Shown one piece after another: positions 1-11,699 of a stretch of 64,000 nucleotides of DNA. Numbering within the stretch: the stretch's first letter is position 1; every line of letters begins with the position of its first letter. The notes beneath the pieces were generated by a model that was given only the letters and a program-made list of their open reading frames with translations, searched no databases and was not told the DNA's origin. Origin of the DNA: Mesorhizobium sp. WSM3860 (GTDB taxonomy: Bacteria > Pseudomonadota > Alphaproteobacteria > Rhizobiales > Rhizobiaceae); contig NZ_NSGF01000007.1 of the NCBI RefSeq assembly GCF_002294995.1, forward strand, positions 213,347 through 277,346, read 5' to 3'. A program made the position numbers and the translations under genes.

Positions 1-565
1 GCCGGCCGATGCCGGCATCGACAATCAGCGGAATGCCGGGGAAATGGCCGCGCAGGCTTCGCAGCGCATCGAGATTCTGCGGCCCGCGGGCGGAGCCGAT
101 CGGCGCGCACCAAGGCATCAAGAGCCTGCAGCCGGCGTCAAGCAGGCGCTCGGCAACGATGAGGTCGTCGGTCGTGTAGGGAAAGACCTCGAAGCCTTCA
201 GAGGCAAGCATCCTTGCGGCTTCGACCAATCCGAAGACGTCGGGCTGCAGCGTATCGTGGTTGCCGATCACTTCGAGCTTGATCCAGTCCGTGCCGAACA
301 CCTCGCGCGCCATCCGCGCCGTCGTGACCGCTTCGCTCACCGAGTGGCAGCCGGCGGTGTTGGGCAGCACGCGAACACCAAGCGACTGGACCAGCGACCA
401 GAACTGGCCTCCGGCTTTGCCGCCCGATGTTTCCCGGCGGAGCGACACCGTGACGATCTCCGTCCCGGACGCTTTCACCGCCTCCGCCATGACGGCAGGG
501 GAGGGGTACAGCGCAGTGCCCAGCAGAAGGCGGGAGGAGAGCTTCTGTCCATAGAACTCGAGCAT
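1..565 (-). CDS. thiG: Thiazole synthase ThiG (C-terminus cut by window edge)
   Basis: ThiG builds the thiazole phosphate ring of thiamine from DXP, dehydroglycine and the ThiS thiocarboxylate. Translation from the ATG at 565 begins MLEFYGQKL and carries the family hallmarks GTALYPSP, the Schiff-base lysine segment [10 protein letters not shown] near residue 90, and [10 protein letters not shown]. About 188 residues are visible of a family usually near 255, so the C-terminus lies beyond position 1. It starts 4 nt after the thiS stop, as the last visible gene of the thiC-thiO-thiS-thiG operon; thiE may follow outside the window. Confidence 0.95.
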   Translation of the reverse strand, partial: MLEFYGQKLSSRLLLGTALYPSPAVMAEAVKASGTEIVTVSLRRETSGGKAGGQFWSLVQSLGVRVLPNTAGCHSVSEAVTTARMAREVFGTDWIKLEVIGNHDTLQPDVFGLVEAARMLASEGFEVFPYTTDDLIVAERLLDAGCRLLMPWCAPIGSARGPQNLDALRSLRGHFPGIPLIVDAGIGR

Positions 566-569
566 CGGA

Positions 570-750
570 TCAGCCTCCCTTCATCGGTGAGAGGATTTCG
601 ATGCGGTCGCCATCGGTGAGCCGGCAGCGGTCGCGTTCCCTGGCTGGTACGACTTCACCGTTCAGCGCGGTGGCGAGCCAGTTGCCCTGGAAATCGAGTT
701 CCGTGAGCAACGCGGCGAGCGTTTCTGCCGTCACTTCGTGGCTTTGGCCG

Positions 751-767
<17 letters not shown>
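570..767 (-). CDS. thiS: Sulfur carrier protein ThiS
   Basis: This is a 65-residue ubiquitin-like sulfur carrier. The C-terminus ends in the essential Gly-Gly (PMKGG) that is adenylated and thiocarboxylated to donate sulfur to ThiG. I chose the TTG at 767 because KLIINGQ follows at once, matching the beta-strand start of ThiS proteins, and because it gives the usual family length; longer readings only translate thiO in another frame. It overlaps the 3' end of thiO by 17 nt and is followed 4 nt later by thiG, indicating translational coupling. Confidence 0.93.
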
Positions 768-3629
<2,862 letters not shown>

Positions 3630-3675
3630 CTAACGCCCGAATGCCGAAGCCGGATTGCCGACCCGCGAGGCCCCG

Positions 3676-3768
3676 CACCGTCCCTACGCCAGTATGAACT
3701 GGATCAGGTTCAACGGGTCACTGCGCGCGATAGCAGTATCTCAGCCCCTTGCCGGGACTCCCCTGGTG
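3676..3768 (-). promoter_or_regulatory. TPP riboswitch (THI element)
   Basis: Read on the minus strand, the segment has the conserved CTGAGA box, then the block ACCCGTTGAACCTGATCCAG and the 3' core CATACTGGCGTAGGGA. CACC at the 5' end can pair with GGTG at the 3' end to close helix P1. These are the signature sequences of the thiamine-pyrophosphate aptamer. It lies in the 5' leader of thiC and should shut the thi operon down when TPP is abundant. The expression platform between 3552 and 3675 was not resolved. Confidence 0.95.
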
Positions 3769-3802
3769 AGGTGCCTAGGTTGGACGATGCGACGCTATCC
3801 TG

Positions 3803-3964
3803 TCAACTCTTGCGACGAACCCGTGGGCCGCTGCTGAAGCCCTCTGCCTGCGTCACGGGGCGTGCTGAAACAGCAATGACGATGAACGCCAGCAGGATGA
3901 CGCCGGAGCCGCCGGCGAGCGACGAGGCCTGAGCAATCAGACCCGGCGCAACCTTCTCAGTCAT
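3803..3964 (-). CDS. Possible 53-residue membrane peptide
   Basis: An open frame of 53 codons starts 29 nt after the otnK stop on the same strand. It has a hydrophobic segment (SGVILLAFIVIAVSA, about residues 20-34) followed by a basic tail ending RVRRKS. It could be a small inner-membrane protein or the remnant of a longer transporter subunit. No clear ribosome site is present and I do not recognise a family. It points toward the 3' end of the thi riboswitch region, so chance coding is quite possible. Confidence 0.25.
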   Translation of the reverse strand: MTEKVAPGLIAQASSLAGGSGVILLAFIVIAVSARPVTQAEGFSSGPRVRRKS

Positions 3965-3992
3965 CCTTGGACAACCAAGACTCCGTCACGCC

Positions 3993-5270
3993 TCATGCCA
4001 AAACGGCCAAGGCGTCCGCGAAGAAATGGTTGCCGCCGAAATTGCCCGATTTCAGGGCAAGCAGCAGTTCGCCGTGCGGGCTGCCGAGCGCGCGCAGCGC
4101 GGGTACACCCGCGGCGATTTCGGGGCCCAACTCGAAGGCGGGAATGGCAAGCTGGTCCACGACGGCGCCGGACGTCTCGCCGCCCGCCACGACCAACCTG
4201 CGCACGCCGAGTTCGACCAGACCTTCGGCGATGGTCGCCAGCGACTGCTCGATGACATGACCGGCAGTGTCGCGTCCATGCCGCGCCTGCAGCGCCGAAA
4301 CCACCTCGGGCGATCCGCTGCTGGCGATGAGGACGGGGCCATCGGCCAAGCGGGCGGCGGCCCATGCGAGCGCACGGTGCGTCTCCGCCGCTCCGCTCAT
4401 CAGCCTTTCCGGATCGAGCCTCAGCACGGGCATCGTCTCTTCGGCGCGGGCAATCTGCGTCAGTGTCGCCCGCGAACAGCTGCCGGCGAGGCACGCCGCG
4501 GGCCCTTTGGCCGGCCGGTCCCGCAGCACCGTCCGTTGATGGCGCTGCGCGGTGCCGGCGGCGATCAGGCCGCGGGCGAGACCCAATCCCAGGCCGGACG
4601 CTCCGACCGACAGGCGTTGTGCCAAGGCTGCCGCGCCGACCGCTTCAAGATCGCTCTCGAAGACGGCGTCGGCGATCGCCGCTCCGGCCCCATCTTGGGA
4701 AAGTGCGGCGTTGCGCGCGCGAATCGCGTCCGCGCCGCGCGCGACCGTCGCGAGGTCGACCGACCCGACCGCCGCCATGCTCTGCCGGGCGAGGACGCGC
4801 ACCAGATTGGCATCGCGCATGGGATTGAGCGGGTGATCCTTGAGCGGACTCTCGTTGAGCGGCACCGCGCCGACGAATAGATTCCCCTGGTAGACGGTTC
4901 GGCCGGTTTCCGGAAAGGCCGGCGTCACCAAAACCGATTTCTCGTCCACGTCGTGACGCAAGGCGTCCAGCACCGGGCCGATATTGCCAGCATCGGTGGA
5001 GTCGAAGGTCGAGCAGATCTTGTACATCACATGCGCTGCGCCGCGGGCGCGCAGCCATTGGTCGGCCGCGCGGGCGCGCTGCACCGCCTGCGCTGCGGCA
5101 ACCGAACGGATCTTGAGCGAGACGACAACCGCGTCGATCTCGGGAAGATCGAGACCAGCGGCCGGAATGCCGATGGTTTGAACCGTGCGCAGGCCTTCCT
5201 TGGCGAGCGTGTTGGCCAGGTCGGACGCGCCTGTGTAGTCGTCCGCAATTGCGCCAAGGACGAGGCTCAT
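3993..5270 (-). CDS. otnK: 3-oxo-tetronate 4-kinase OtnK (four-carbon acid sugar kinase)
   Basis: This 425-residue protein belongs to the DUF1537 four-carbon acid-sugar kinase family. The N-terminal motif GAIADDYTGASDLA and MYKICSTFDSTDAGNIGP near residue 85 are typical, as is the C-terminal ATP-binding part with VVAGGETSGAVVDQL. OtnK phosphorylates 3-oxo-tetronates at O4; OtnC then decarboxylates the product to dihydroxyacetone phosphate. The start overlaps otnI by 4 nt. Together with LtnD, OtnI and OtnC nearby, the context firmly supports L-threonate or D-erythronate catabolism. Confidence 0.9.
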   Translation of the reverse strand: MSLVLGAIADDYTGASDLANTLAKEGLRTVQTIGIPAAGLDLPEIDAVVVSLKIRSVAAAQAVQRARAADQWLRARGAAHVMYKICSTFDSTDAGNIGPVLDALRHDVDEKSVLVTPAFPETGRTVYQGNLFVGAVPLNESPLKDHPLNPMRDANLVRVLARQSMAAVGSVDLATVARGADAIRARNAALSQDGAGAAIADAVFESDLEAVGAAALAQRLSVGASGLGLGLARGLIAAGTAQRHQRTVLRDRPAKGPAACLAGSCSRATLTQIARAEETMPVLRLDPERLMSGAAETHRALAWAAARLADGPVLIASSGSPEVVSALQARHGRDTAGHVIEQSLATIAEGLVELGVRRLVVAGGETSGAVVDQLAIPAFELGPEIAAGVPALRALGSPHGELLLALKSGNFGGNHFFADALAVLA

Positions 5271-6076
5271 GGCGAAACTCTGATGCCAGCCCGGGGGAGG
5301 GGCTCGCCGACAAAGGGGCCGAACCAGCCGAGCCCCTCAAGCGTCTTGCCGCTGGGTCGATATTCGCAACCGACGAAACCATCATAGCCCAGCCCGTCCA
5401 GTTCCGCGAAGATGAACCGGTCGTTGAGCTCTTCCGAGGTCGGCTCATGGCGGGAGGGCACGCTTGCGATCTGGACATGGCCAATGATCGGCAGCAGCCG
5501 ACGCAACGCCATGACGACATCGCCATGCAGGATCTGGCGGTGGTAGATATCGAACTGCAGCTTGAGATTGGGCAGCGCCAGTTCGCCGATGAGTTGCTCG
5601 GCAAAGTCGAAGTCATTGAGGAAATAGCCCGGCATGCCGCGGCCATTGATCGGTTCGATCACCAAGTCGATGCCGTGATCGGCAAGCTCGCCGGCGGTCC
5701 AGATGATCGCTTTGCGATAGGCATCCACGGCCGCCCTGTCCTCGCGAGCGGCGAGCCCCGACATCAAATGCAGGCGCTTCACGCCCGTGGCCTCCGTGTA
5801 GGGAAGGGCAAATGCCACGGCGGCCTGGAGCTCGGCGAACCGATCGGGCAAGGCGGCCAGTCCTCGCTCGCCGGCGGCCCAATCGCCTGGCGGCAAATTG
5901 AACAGAGCCTGGGTCAAACCGTATCTGCGAAGGCGCTCGCCGATCGCCTCGGGCGTGTGCTCGTAAGGGAACAGGAATTCGACCGCACGGAAGCCGGCAT
6001 CGGCGGCCGCATGGAACCGATCCAGGAACGGCCACTCGCTGAACATCATGGTCAGGTTGGCGGCAAAGCGGGGCAT
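5267..6076 (-). CDS. otnI: 2-oxo-tetronate isomerase OtnI
   Basis: A 269-residue TIM-barrel protein of the hydroxypyruvate-isomerase-like xylose-isomerase superfamily. It begins MPRFAANLTMMFSEWPFLDRF and has the metal-ligand segments LVIEPINGRGMPGYF (Glu near 140), LQFDIYH and CEYRPSG. In the tetronate pathway OtnI interconverts 2-oxo- and 3-oxo-tetronate between the LtnD and OtnK steps. It overlaps otnK by 4 nt and lies 28 nt after ltnD, so the three are likely one transcript. Hydroxypyruvate isomerase (Hyi) is the main alternative, but the neighbours favour OtnI. Confidence 0.88.
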   Translation of the reverse strand: MPRFAANLTMMFSEWPFLDRFHAAADAGFRAVEFLFPYEHTPEAIGERLRRYGLTQALFNLPPGDWAAGERGLAALPDRFAELQAAVAFALPYTEATGVKRLHLMSGLAAREDRAAVDAYRKAIIWTAGELADHGIDLVIEPINGRGMPGYFLNDFDFAEQLIGELALPNLKLQFDIYHRQILHGDVVMALRRLLPIIGHVQIASVPSRHEPTSEELNDRFIFAELDGLGYDGFVGCEYRPSGKTLEGLGWFGPFVGEPLPRAGIRVSP

Positions 6077-6104
6077 GGGCGATCCAGTCCTACTCAGGCC
6101 GATG

Positions 6105-7067
6105 TCAGGCCGGTTTGGTCAGGTTTGCGGGTGGCGGCAGTTCGGTGCCGGTGATCTTTGCGTAGAGCCGGGCGACGGATGCGTCGTCGTCCCGGCCCAT
6201 TCCAGCCGCCGAGGTCGCCAGGAACATCTGTAGCGCGGCCGCGGCCACCGGCACCGGGAATTTGGCGCTGCGGGCCATATCCTGAATGATGCCGAGGTCC
6301 TTGACGAAGATGTCGACCGCGCTGCGCGGCGTGTAGTCGCCGTCCAGCACGTGCGGCACCCGGTTCTCAAACATCCACGAATTGCCGGCGGACGCAGTTA
6401 TCACCTCGTAGACCTTGCGGATGTCCAGCCCTTGGCGGGCGGCAAATGCGATGGCTTCGCTGGCCGCCGCTATGTGCACGCCAGCAAGCAACTGGTTGAT
6501 CATCTTGAAGGCCGCACCAACGCCCGGCTCGTCACCGAGTTCGTAGACGTTGGTGGCTATTGCATCCAGTGCCGGCCGCGCTCTGGCGAAGGCGGCAGGG
6601 CTGCCGGAGGCCAGGACGGTCAGCGCACCCTCGGCGGCGCGCACCGACCCGCCGCTGATCGGCGCGTCGAGATAGAGCCGTCCCGTCGCTTCGAGCGGCG
6701 TGGCAAGGCGGCGCACCACATCGGGATCGATCGTGGCCGAGGAGACGAAAACCGCGCCCTCGGCCATGGTTTCGGCGACGCCGTTCGCACCGAACAGGAT
6801 GGCCTCCGTTTGCGCGGCGTTGACGACCACCGACACGACGACGTCGGCACCCTCGGCGGCCTCGGCGGGGCTTGCCGCGCCTCGGCCGCCCTCGTCGACG
6901 AGCCGGGCGACGGCCGCGGCGTCGACGTCGAAGCCAGCCACCTCAAACCCGGCCCGCCTGAGCGACATGGCCATGCCAAGTCCCATGGAACCGATGCCGA
7001 TCAGAGCGGCCCGGTTCGTCCTTGCCCCGGCGGGGTTTTCCTTCCTTCGAGCATAAACGGTCATCAC
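6105..7067 (-). CDS. ltnD: L-threonate dehydrogenase LtnD
   Basis: This is a beta-hydroxyacid dehydrogenase of 320 residues. The Rossmann motif ALIGIGSMGLGMA (from about residue 21) is followed by the substrate-binding loop DAPISGGSVRAAEG and the catalytic lysine segment AAFKMINQLL. LtnD oxidises L-threonate (or D-erythronate) at C2 to the 2-oxo-tetronate taken by OtnI. The first ATG pair (7067/7064) gives a 20-residue extension before the Rossmann fold, so the exact start is uncertain. It lies between otnI and the MFS carrier, all on the minus strand. Confidence 0.9.
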   Translation of the reverse strand: MMTVYARRKENPAGARTNRAALIGIGSMGLGMAMSLRRAGFEVAGFDVDAAAVARLVDEGGRGAASPAEAAEGADVVVSVVVNAAQTEAILFGANGVAETMAEGAVFVSSATIDPDVVRRLATPLEATGRLYLDAPISGGSVRAAEGALTVLASGSPAAFARARPALDAIATNVYELGDEPGVGAAFKMINQLLAGVHIAAASEAIAFAARQGLDIRKVYEVITASAGNSWMFENRVPHVLDGDYTPRSAVDIFVKDLGIIQDMARSAKFPVPVAAAALQMFLATSAAGMGRDDDASVARLYAKITGTELPPPANLTKPA

Positions 7068-7095
7068 GGAGATCCTTGTTCGAAACGCAATCCGG

Positions 7096-8409
7096 TTAGC
7101 GATTGACCAGCTTGGGTGGCGTCGTCAGCACCAGGACCGCGCCGAGCACCAGGATTGCGGCGAGCGCATACATGCCGACCTGCGTTGCGCCGGTCAGATC
7201 CTTCAGGTAGCCGACGAGATACGGGCTAACAAAGCCGGCCAGATTGCCGACCGAATTGATGAGCGCAATGCCTGCCGCGGCACCTGTGCCGGCGAGAAAT
7301 GACGTCGGCAGCGACCAGAACAGCGGCGCGCAGGTGATCGCTCCGGCCGCCGCAACGGACAGGAAGGCGATGGCGATCGTCGGATTCGAGCTGGCGGCCG
7401 CGACGACGAAACCGACGGCGCCGAGGAGTGCCGGAACGACCAGGTGCCAACGGCGCTCGCGATGCCTGTCAGCGCTGCGTCCGAACAGATTCATGACCAC
7501 GACGGCACAGATGAAGGGGATCGCGCTGATCAGTCCGATATTGAAGTTTCCGGTGATGCCGGTCGCCTTGATCAGGGTCGGCATCCAGAAAGTCAGCCCG
7601 TACTGGCCCATCACGAAGGTGAAGTAGATCAGGCACATCAGCCAGACTCGGCGATCGCGGAAGATACCGGCTACCGAATGCCCACTCTCCTTGTGACGCT
7701 CCTCGCGTGCGATCTCCTGCTCGAGGGCCTGCTTTTCCGTTTCGCTCAGCCACTTGGCCTGACGAACGCCGTTGTCGAGGAAGAACAAGACAGCGATGCC
7801 GAGCAGCACGGCTGGAACCGCCTCGATAAGAAACATCCATTGCCAACCGGCGAGGCCGTGGGCGCCATCGAACGAATCCATGATCCAGCCGGAAAGCGGA
7901 TTGCCCAATATGCCTGAGACCGGGATCGCGGACATGAACACCGCGATGATCTTGGCCCGGCGATGCGAGGGATACCAGTAGGTGAGGAAAAGGATGATCC
8001 CCGGGTAGAACCCGGCTTCGGCGACGCCCAGCAGAAAGCGCAACAGGTAGAATGTCGGGGCGGATGTGACGAACATGAAGCCAGCTGAGATCAAACCCCA
8101 GGTGATCATGATGCGCGCGATCCACATGCGCGCGCCGACCTTGTGAAGAATGACGTTGCTTGGCACCTCGAACAGGAAATAGCCGATGAAGAAGATGCCG
8201 GCGCCGAGGCCGTAGACGGTCTCGCTGAAGCCGAGGTCGGCAGACATCTGCAGTTTGGCGAAGCCGATATTGACGCGGTCGAGATAGGCGACGACGTAGC
8301 ACAGCATCAGGAACGGCACGATGCGCCAGAAGACCTTGCTGTAGGCGATTCTCCTCGTTTCGATTTCGGCTACGGCTTGCGCCGGAAGCGCAGGTGTAAG
8401 CACGGTCAT
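7096..8409 (-). CDS. MFS carrier for tetronate-type sugar acids
   Basis: A 437-residue major facilitator of the anion:cation symporter type (tartrate/galactarate/phthalate-like). About 12 hydrophobic segments are visible, with AYLDRVNIGFAKLQM after TM1 and FEVPSNVILHKVGARMWIAR between TM2 and TM3, typical of sugar-acid symporters. The ATG at 8409 has a strong AGGGAGGAACC ribosome site; longer in-frame readings run through the operator region and were rejected. It is the first gene of the minus-strand tetronate operon, so threonate or a related acid is the likely substrate. Confidence 0.85.
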   Translation of the reverse strand: MTVLTPALPAQAVAEIETRRIAYSKVFWRIVPFLMLCYVVAYLDRVNIGFAKLQMSADLGFSETVYGLGAGIFFIGYFLFEVPSNVILHKVGARMWIARIMITWGLISAGFMFVTSAPTFYLLRFLLGVAEAGFYPGIILFLTYWYPSHRRAKIIAVFMSAIPVSGILGNPLSGWIMDSFDGAHGLAGWQWMFLIEAVPAVLLGIAVLFFLDNGVRQAKWLSETEKQALEQEIAREERHKESGHSVAGIFRDRRVWLMCLIYFTFVMGQYGLTFWMPTLIKATGITGNFNIGLISAIPFICAVVVMNLFGRSADRHRERRWHLVVPALLGAVGFVVAAASSNPTIAIAFLSVAAAGAITCAPLFWSLPTSFLAGTGAAAGIALINSVGNLAGFVSPYLVGYLKDLTGATQVGMYALAAILVLGAVLVLTTPPKLVNR

Positions 8410-8496
8410 TGGTTCCTCCCTTGACGTGTGGATTGGGTGTTGGCGCTCCCCTCCGGTGGCGGTTTTGGCAGCGCTTGCGTAACCGGGTAACATAGA

Positions 8497-8535
8497 TTGG
8501 CAGCGCTGCCAACGAAAAAGTGGCAGCGCTGCCAA
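8497..8535. promoter_or_regulatory. Tandem LacI-type operators
   Basis: Two perfect palindromes TGGCAGCGCTGCCA occur at 8498-8511 and 8521-8534, centres 23 bp apart, about two helical turns. A third, imperfect copy (TTGGCAGCGCTTGC) begins at 8465. The centre CG flanked by inverted arms is the usual form of LacI-family sites. They lie between the MFS gene and the lacI-type regulator gene, so one repressor could control both divergent transcripts. Confidence 0.8.
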
Positions 8536-8629
8536 CAATTGTTTGAAAAGGTTGTCGCGACATGGCAAAAGAGATGAACGGAGGCGAGATGGTCGAGTGC
8601 GACGTCGCGCTCCAGCGGGGAGATCGAAA

Positions 8630-9643
8630 GTGGCCGACGAACTGGCCGACGGCACGCCGACGGGGACGACGACCCTTACCGATGTCGCACGCGCGGCCGG
8701 CGTCGGCGAGAGCACCGCCTCCCGCGTGTTGCGCGGGCATGGTTCATTTTCGGCCAAGACACGCGAGAGCGTCCTCAATGCCGCGAGAAGCCTCGGCTAT
8801 GTGCCCAATCGCATCGCCGGCACGCTGGCCTCGACCGGCTCCAAGCTGGTCGGGATCGTGATCCCGTCGCTCAGCAACATCGTCTTTCCGGACATGCTGC
8901 GCGGCGCCAACACGGTGCTGGTCGGCGCCGGATTCCAGCCAGTCGTCGCGGTCACGGACTACGAACAGGGCCGCGAGGAAACCCTCATCGAGTCGCTGCT
9001 TAGCTGGCGTCCGGCGGGCATGATGGTGGCCGGGCTCGAACACACCGAGCGTACCGTGGCCATGCTCAGGCACGCCCGCATCAGGGTCGCCGAACTACTC
9101 GATTCCGATGGCGATGGCATCGACATCGTCGTCGGCTATTCCAATCGCGGGGCGGGAGGCGCGAGCGCGCGTCACCTGGTCTCGCGCGGCTATCGGCGCA
9201 TCGGTTATGTGGGCCACGATCTCAGCCGCGATCTGCGCGCCGCCAAGCGCTTCGCCGGATTTCGCTCGGCACTTGTAGAGGCCGGCCTTGAAGTGGCGGC
9301 GAAAGAAATCATCCCCTCATCTTCGTCGATCGAGGCCGGGCGCGAGGGTCTGGGCCGGCTGCTCGGGCGCGCCCCCGATCTCGATGCCGTCTATTTCTCT
9401 AACGACGACATGGCGATTGGCGGTTATTTCCATTGCCTTGCCCGCGGTATCGCCATCCCCGGCCGGTTGGCGATTTTCGGCTATAACGGCCTGGACGTCG
9501 CACGCGCGGCGCCACAACCGCTTTCCACCATCCGGACGCCACGCGTCGCGGTCGGAGAGACCGGCGCACGGCTGGTCTGCTCCGACGGACCGCCGACGAA
9601 GATCGATCTCGGGTTCGAACTGATCGAGGGAGCCACAACATGA
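8630..9643 (+). CDS. LacI-family regulator of the tetronate genes
   Basis: A 337-residue regulator. The N-terminal helix-turn-helix reads LTDVARAAGVGESTASRVL, followed by the hinge-helix region PNRIAGTLAS and a periplasmic-binding-protein-like effector domain. The GTG at 8630 is preceded by GGGGAGA at 8 nt and places the HTH close to the N-terminus as in the family; an in-frame extension to 8543 would translate operator DNA. It overlaps otnC by 4 nt. It probably binds the palindromes just upstream and is released by a tetronate intermediate. Confidence 0.88.
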   Translation: MADELADGTPTGTTTLTDVARAAGVGESTASRVLRGHGSFSAKTRESVLNAARSLGYVPNRIAGTLASTGSKLVGIVIPSLSNIVFPDMLRGANTVLVGAGFQPVVAVTDYEQGREETLIESLLSWRPAGMMVAGLEHTERTVAMLRHARIRVAELLDSDGDGIDIVVGYSNRGAGGASARHLVSRGYRRIGYVGHDLSRDLRAAKRFAGFRSALVEAGLEVAAKEIIPSSSSIEAGREGLGRLLGRAPDLDAVYFSNDDMAIGGYFHCLARGIAIPGRLAIFGYNGLDVARAAPQPLSTIRTPRVAVGETGARLVCSDGPPTKIDLGFELIEGATT

Positions 9644-10305
9644 GCGAGGCAAAACTTCGCGAAGATATATGCCGCTTCGGCCGTTCCCTGTTCGAGCGCG
9701 GGCTGACACCGGGATCATCGGGCAATATCAGTCTGCGGCTCGATGACGGCGGCTGGCTTGTGACGCCGACCAACGCATCGCTGGGCTTTCTCGATCCGGC
9801 TCGCCTTGCCAGGCTCGACGCGCAAGGGCGGCTCGTCGCGGGCGATGCGCCGACCAAGGAGATCCCCCTGCACACCGCTCTCTACGAGACGCGGGCAGCA
9901 GCGCGTGCGATTGTGCACCTGCACTCCACCCATGCGGTGGCCGTCACCATGCTTCCCGAGATCGATCCCAAGTCGGTGCTGCCGCCAATGACGCCGTACT
10001 ATCTCATGCGCGCCGGACAGACGGCTTTGGTGCCTTATTTCCGTCCCGGAGACCCTGCGGTAGCCGATGCAATCAAAGGGCTCGCCGGACGCTACTCTTC
10101 GGTGCTGCTCGCCAACCATGGTCCCGTCGTCGCGGGCGAAACGCTCGAGGCGGCGGTATTCGCTACCGAGGAGCTGGAGGAGACGGCAAAGCTCTATCTG
10201 CTTCTGCGCGGTCTCAATCCCCGCTACCTGTCACCGGAGCAGGTCAGCGACCTGGTGCGGACTTTTGGGCTTTCTCTGCAGGAGCATAGTGCGCACGATC
10301 ACTGA
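9640..10305 (+). CDS. otnC: 3-oxo-tetronate 4-phosphate decarboxylase OtnC
   Basis: A class II aldolase/adducin-fold enzyme of 221 residues. The phosphate-binding motif GSSGNISLR (about residue 26) and the zinc ligands in IVHLHSTHA (about residue 90) and LLANHGPVV (about residue 155) are in place. OtnC decarboxylates the OtnK product to dihydroxyacetone phosphate, which enters glycolysis. Its start overlaps the regulator gene (ATGA). It completes the LtnD-OtnI-OtnK-OtnC route, although it is transcribed on the opposite strand from the other three. Confidence 0.9.
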   Translation: MSEAKLREDICRFGRSLFERGLTPGSSGNISLRLDDGGWLVTPTNASLGFLDPARLARLDAQGRLVAGDAPTKEIPLHTALYETRAAARAIVHLHSTHAVAVTMLPEIDPKSVLPPMTPYYLMRAGQTALVPYFRPGDPAVADAIKGLAGRYSSVLLANHGPVVAGETLEAAVFATEELEETAKLYLLLRGLNPRYLSPEQVSDLVRTFGLSLQEHSAHDH

Positions 10306-10324
10306 AACCCCATTTCGACCTCGT

Positions 10325-10351
10325 GAGGCGCGCCTTGCGGGGGGGCGCCTC
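10325..10351 (+). terminator. Hairpin after otnC
   Basis: The arms GAGGCGC and GCGCCTC enclose a G-rich loop 20 nt after the otnC stop. There is no T-run, so it may act as an mRNA-stabilising hairpin or a weak terminator. Confidence 0.4.
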
Positions 10352-10446
10352 GCCGTGTCTGCGGCCAGGCAGTTCAACCCAAGCGCGCTTGAATCCTTAG
10401 CCGGACTGCGGGATTGTTGCCCCAGGAAGCAGACGGGGGATGCACA

Positions 10447-10710
10447 ATGGAAAAGGCGTCGCCTTTTGTGCCGGCCGAAATCCACATTCACACTGTTGCC
10501 GATGAGGGGGGCAATCTTGGCATCCTTTCGATCCGCACGACGGAAGGCATCTTGGATATTGCCTTGGACTGCCACGCCGCCGATGCCATCGTAAGCGCAA
10601 TCGGCTCCATACGACCGAAGCTGGATGCAAGCGAAAAAGAAAGCCCGGCGGGAAACCGGGCCAGGAGGCCTTCTGGGGGACGATCGGATCAACGTATTCG
10701 TTTGTCCTAA
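10447..10710 (+). CDS. Small rhizobial protein of unknown function
   Basis: An 87-residue product starts MEKASPFVPAEIHIHTVADE and holds a compact core LDIALDCHAADAIVSAIGSI. I know no function. A decayed relative with nearly the same core lies at 60.9 kb on the other strand. There the frame ends KLALAEG just before a GCCCGG hairpin; here the frame runs on for about 20 residues through the equivalent hairpin (10643-10661), so an ancestral stop has probably been lost. The ATG at 10447 follows AGACGGGGGATGCACA, a modest ribosome site. Confidence 0.6.
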   Translation: MEKASPFVPAEIHIHTVADEGGNLGILSIRTTEGILDIALDCHAADAIVSAIGSIRPKLDASEKESPAGNRARRPSGGRSDQRIRLS

Positions 10711-10874
10711 TGTGAAGCGTGAGCATGACGGCTCGATGAAGCCACGGCAGCTCATCTCTGCCATGCGCCGAGCATCAGCGGTAACCTTGGCCAATAGCGC
10801 GTCAGCTCGGTTGAAGATCGCTATAATCCAGTCGCGTCCGTTCACCCTCATTGCGCTGCGACAGCAGCGACGCT

Positions 10875-11696
10875 TCATGCATTGGGGGCCGTTCGACCGC
10901 GTCGCGCCAGGAGATTGGCGATCACCAGAAGCACGATCGACAGCGCCATCATCAGCGTCGCCGCCGCGGTGATCGCCGGGCTCAATCTTTCTCGCAAGCC
11001 GATGAACATTTCGAGCGGCATGGTGCGCTGGCCGGCGCTGGCCAGGAACTGCACGACGACAACTTCGTCGAAGGAAGTGACGAAGGCGAAGGCCGCGCCC
11101 GACAGCACGCCGGGCAGGATCAGCGGCAGCATGACGCGGAAGAACGATGTCAGGGGTTTTGCGCCGGAGATCGCCGCGGCCCGCAGCAGATTGCGGTCGA
11201 AACCGGTGAGGCTGGCGCCCACCGTCACCACCACGAATGGGCTGGCCAGGGCGGTATGCGCCAGGATGATGCCGGCATAGGTGCTGGCGAGCCCGACGCG
11301 GGCGTAGAACAGATACGAGCCGACCGCGGTGATCACCACCGGCACGATCAGCGGCGACAGCAGCAGCGGCATGATGATGCGCCGCCCGGGAAATTTTTCG
11401 TCGGACAGCGCAATCGCCGTCAGCGTGCCGAGCGTCGTGGCGATCAACGTCGTGCCGAAGGCAACGATCAGGCTGTTGCCGATCGCCGACCGCCAGCGCT
11501 GCGTGCCCAGCACCACCTCATACCAACGCGTCGAAAGGCCTTCGAGCGGGAATATGAAGAAGGCGCCGCTGTTGAAGGAGAGTGGCACCGGGATGAGGAT
11601 CGGCACCAGCAGGAACAGGATGACCAGCCCGCACCATAGCCACAGCAGCGTGATGCGGATGCGTTCGCCGGCGGTCGGGTAAGGAGACAGCAGCAT
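10875..11696 (-). CDS. ABC transporter permease, PotC/YdcV type
   Basis: A 273-residue inner-membrane permease with about six hydrophobic segments. The cytoplasmic EAA-like loop that docks the ATPase appears as AAAISGAKPLTSFFRVMLPLI near residue 195. It is the last gene of a four-gene minus-strand transporter operon and starts 3 nt after the preceding permease stop. The family moves polyamines, opines or similar cations. The actual substrate is unknown, but the divergent MocR regulator and amino-acid dehydrogenase suggest an amino acid or amine. Confidence 0.88.
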   Translation of the reverse strand: MLLSPYPTAGERIRITLLWLWCGLVILFLLVPILIPVPLSFNSGAFFIFPLEGLSTRWYEVVLGTQRWRSAIGNSLIVAFGTTLIATTLGTLTAIALSDEKFPGRRIIMPLLLSPLIVPVVITAVGSYLFYARVGLASTYAGIILAHTALASPFVVVTVGASLTGFDRNLLRAAAISGAKPLTSFFRVMLPLILPGVLSGAAFAFVTSFDEVVVVQFLASAGQRTMPLEMFIGLRERLSPAITAAATLMMALSIVLLVIANLLARRGRTAPNA

Positions 11697-11699
11697 GGG

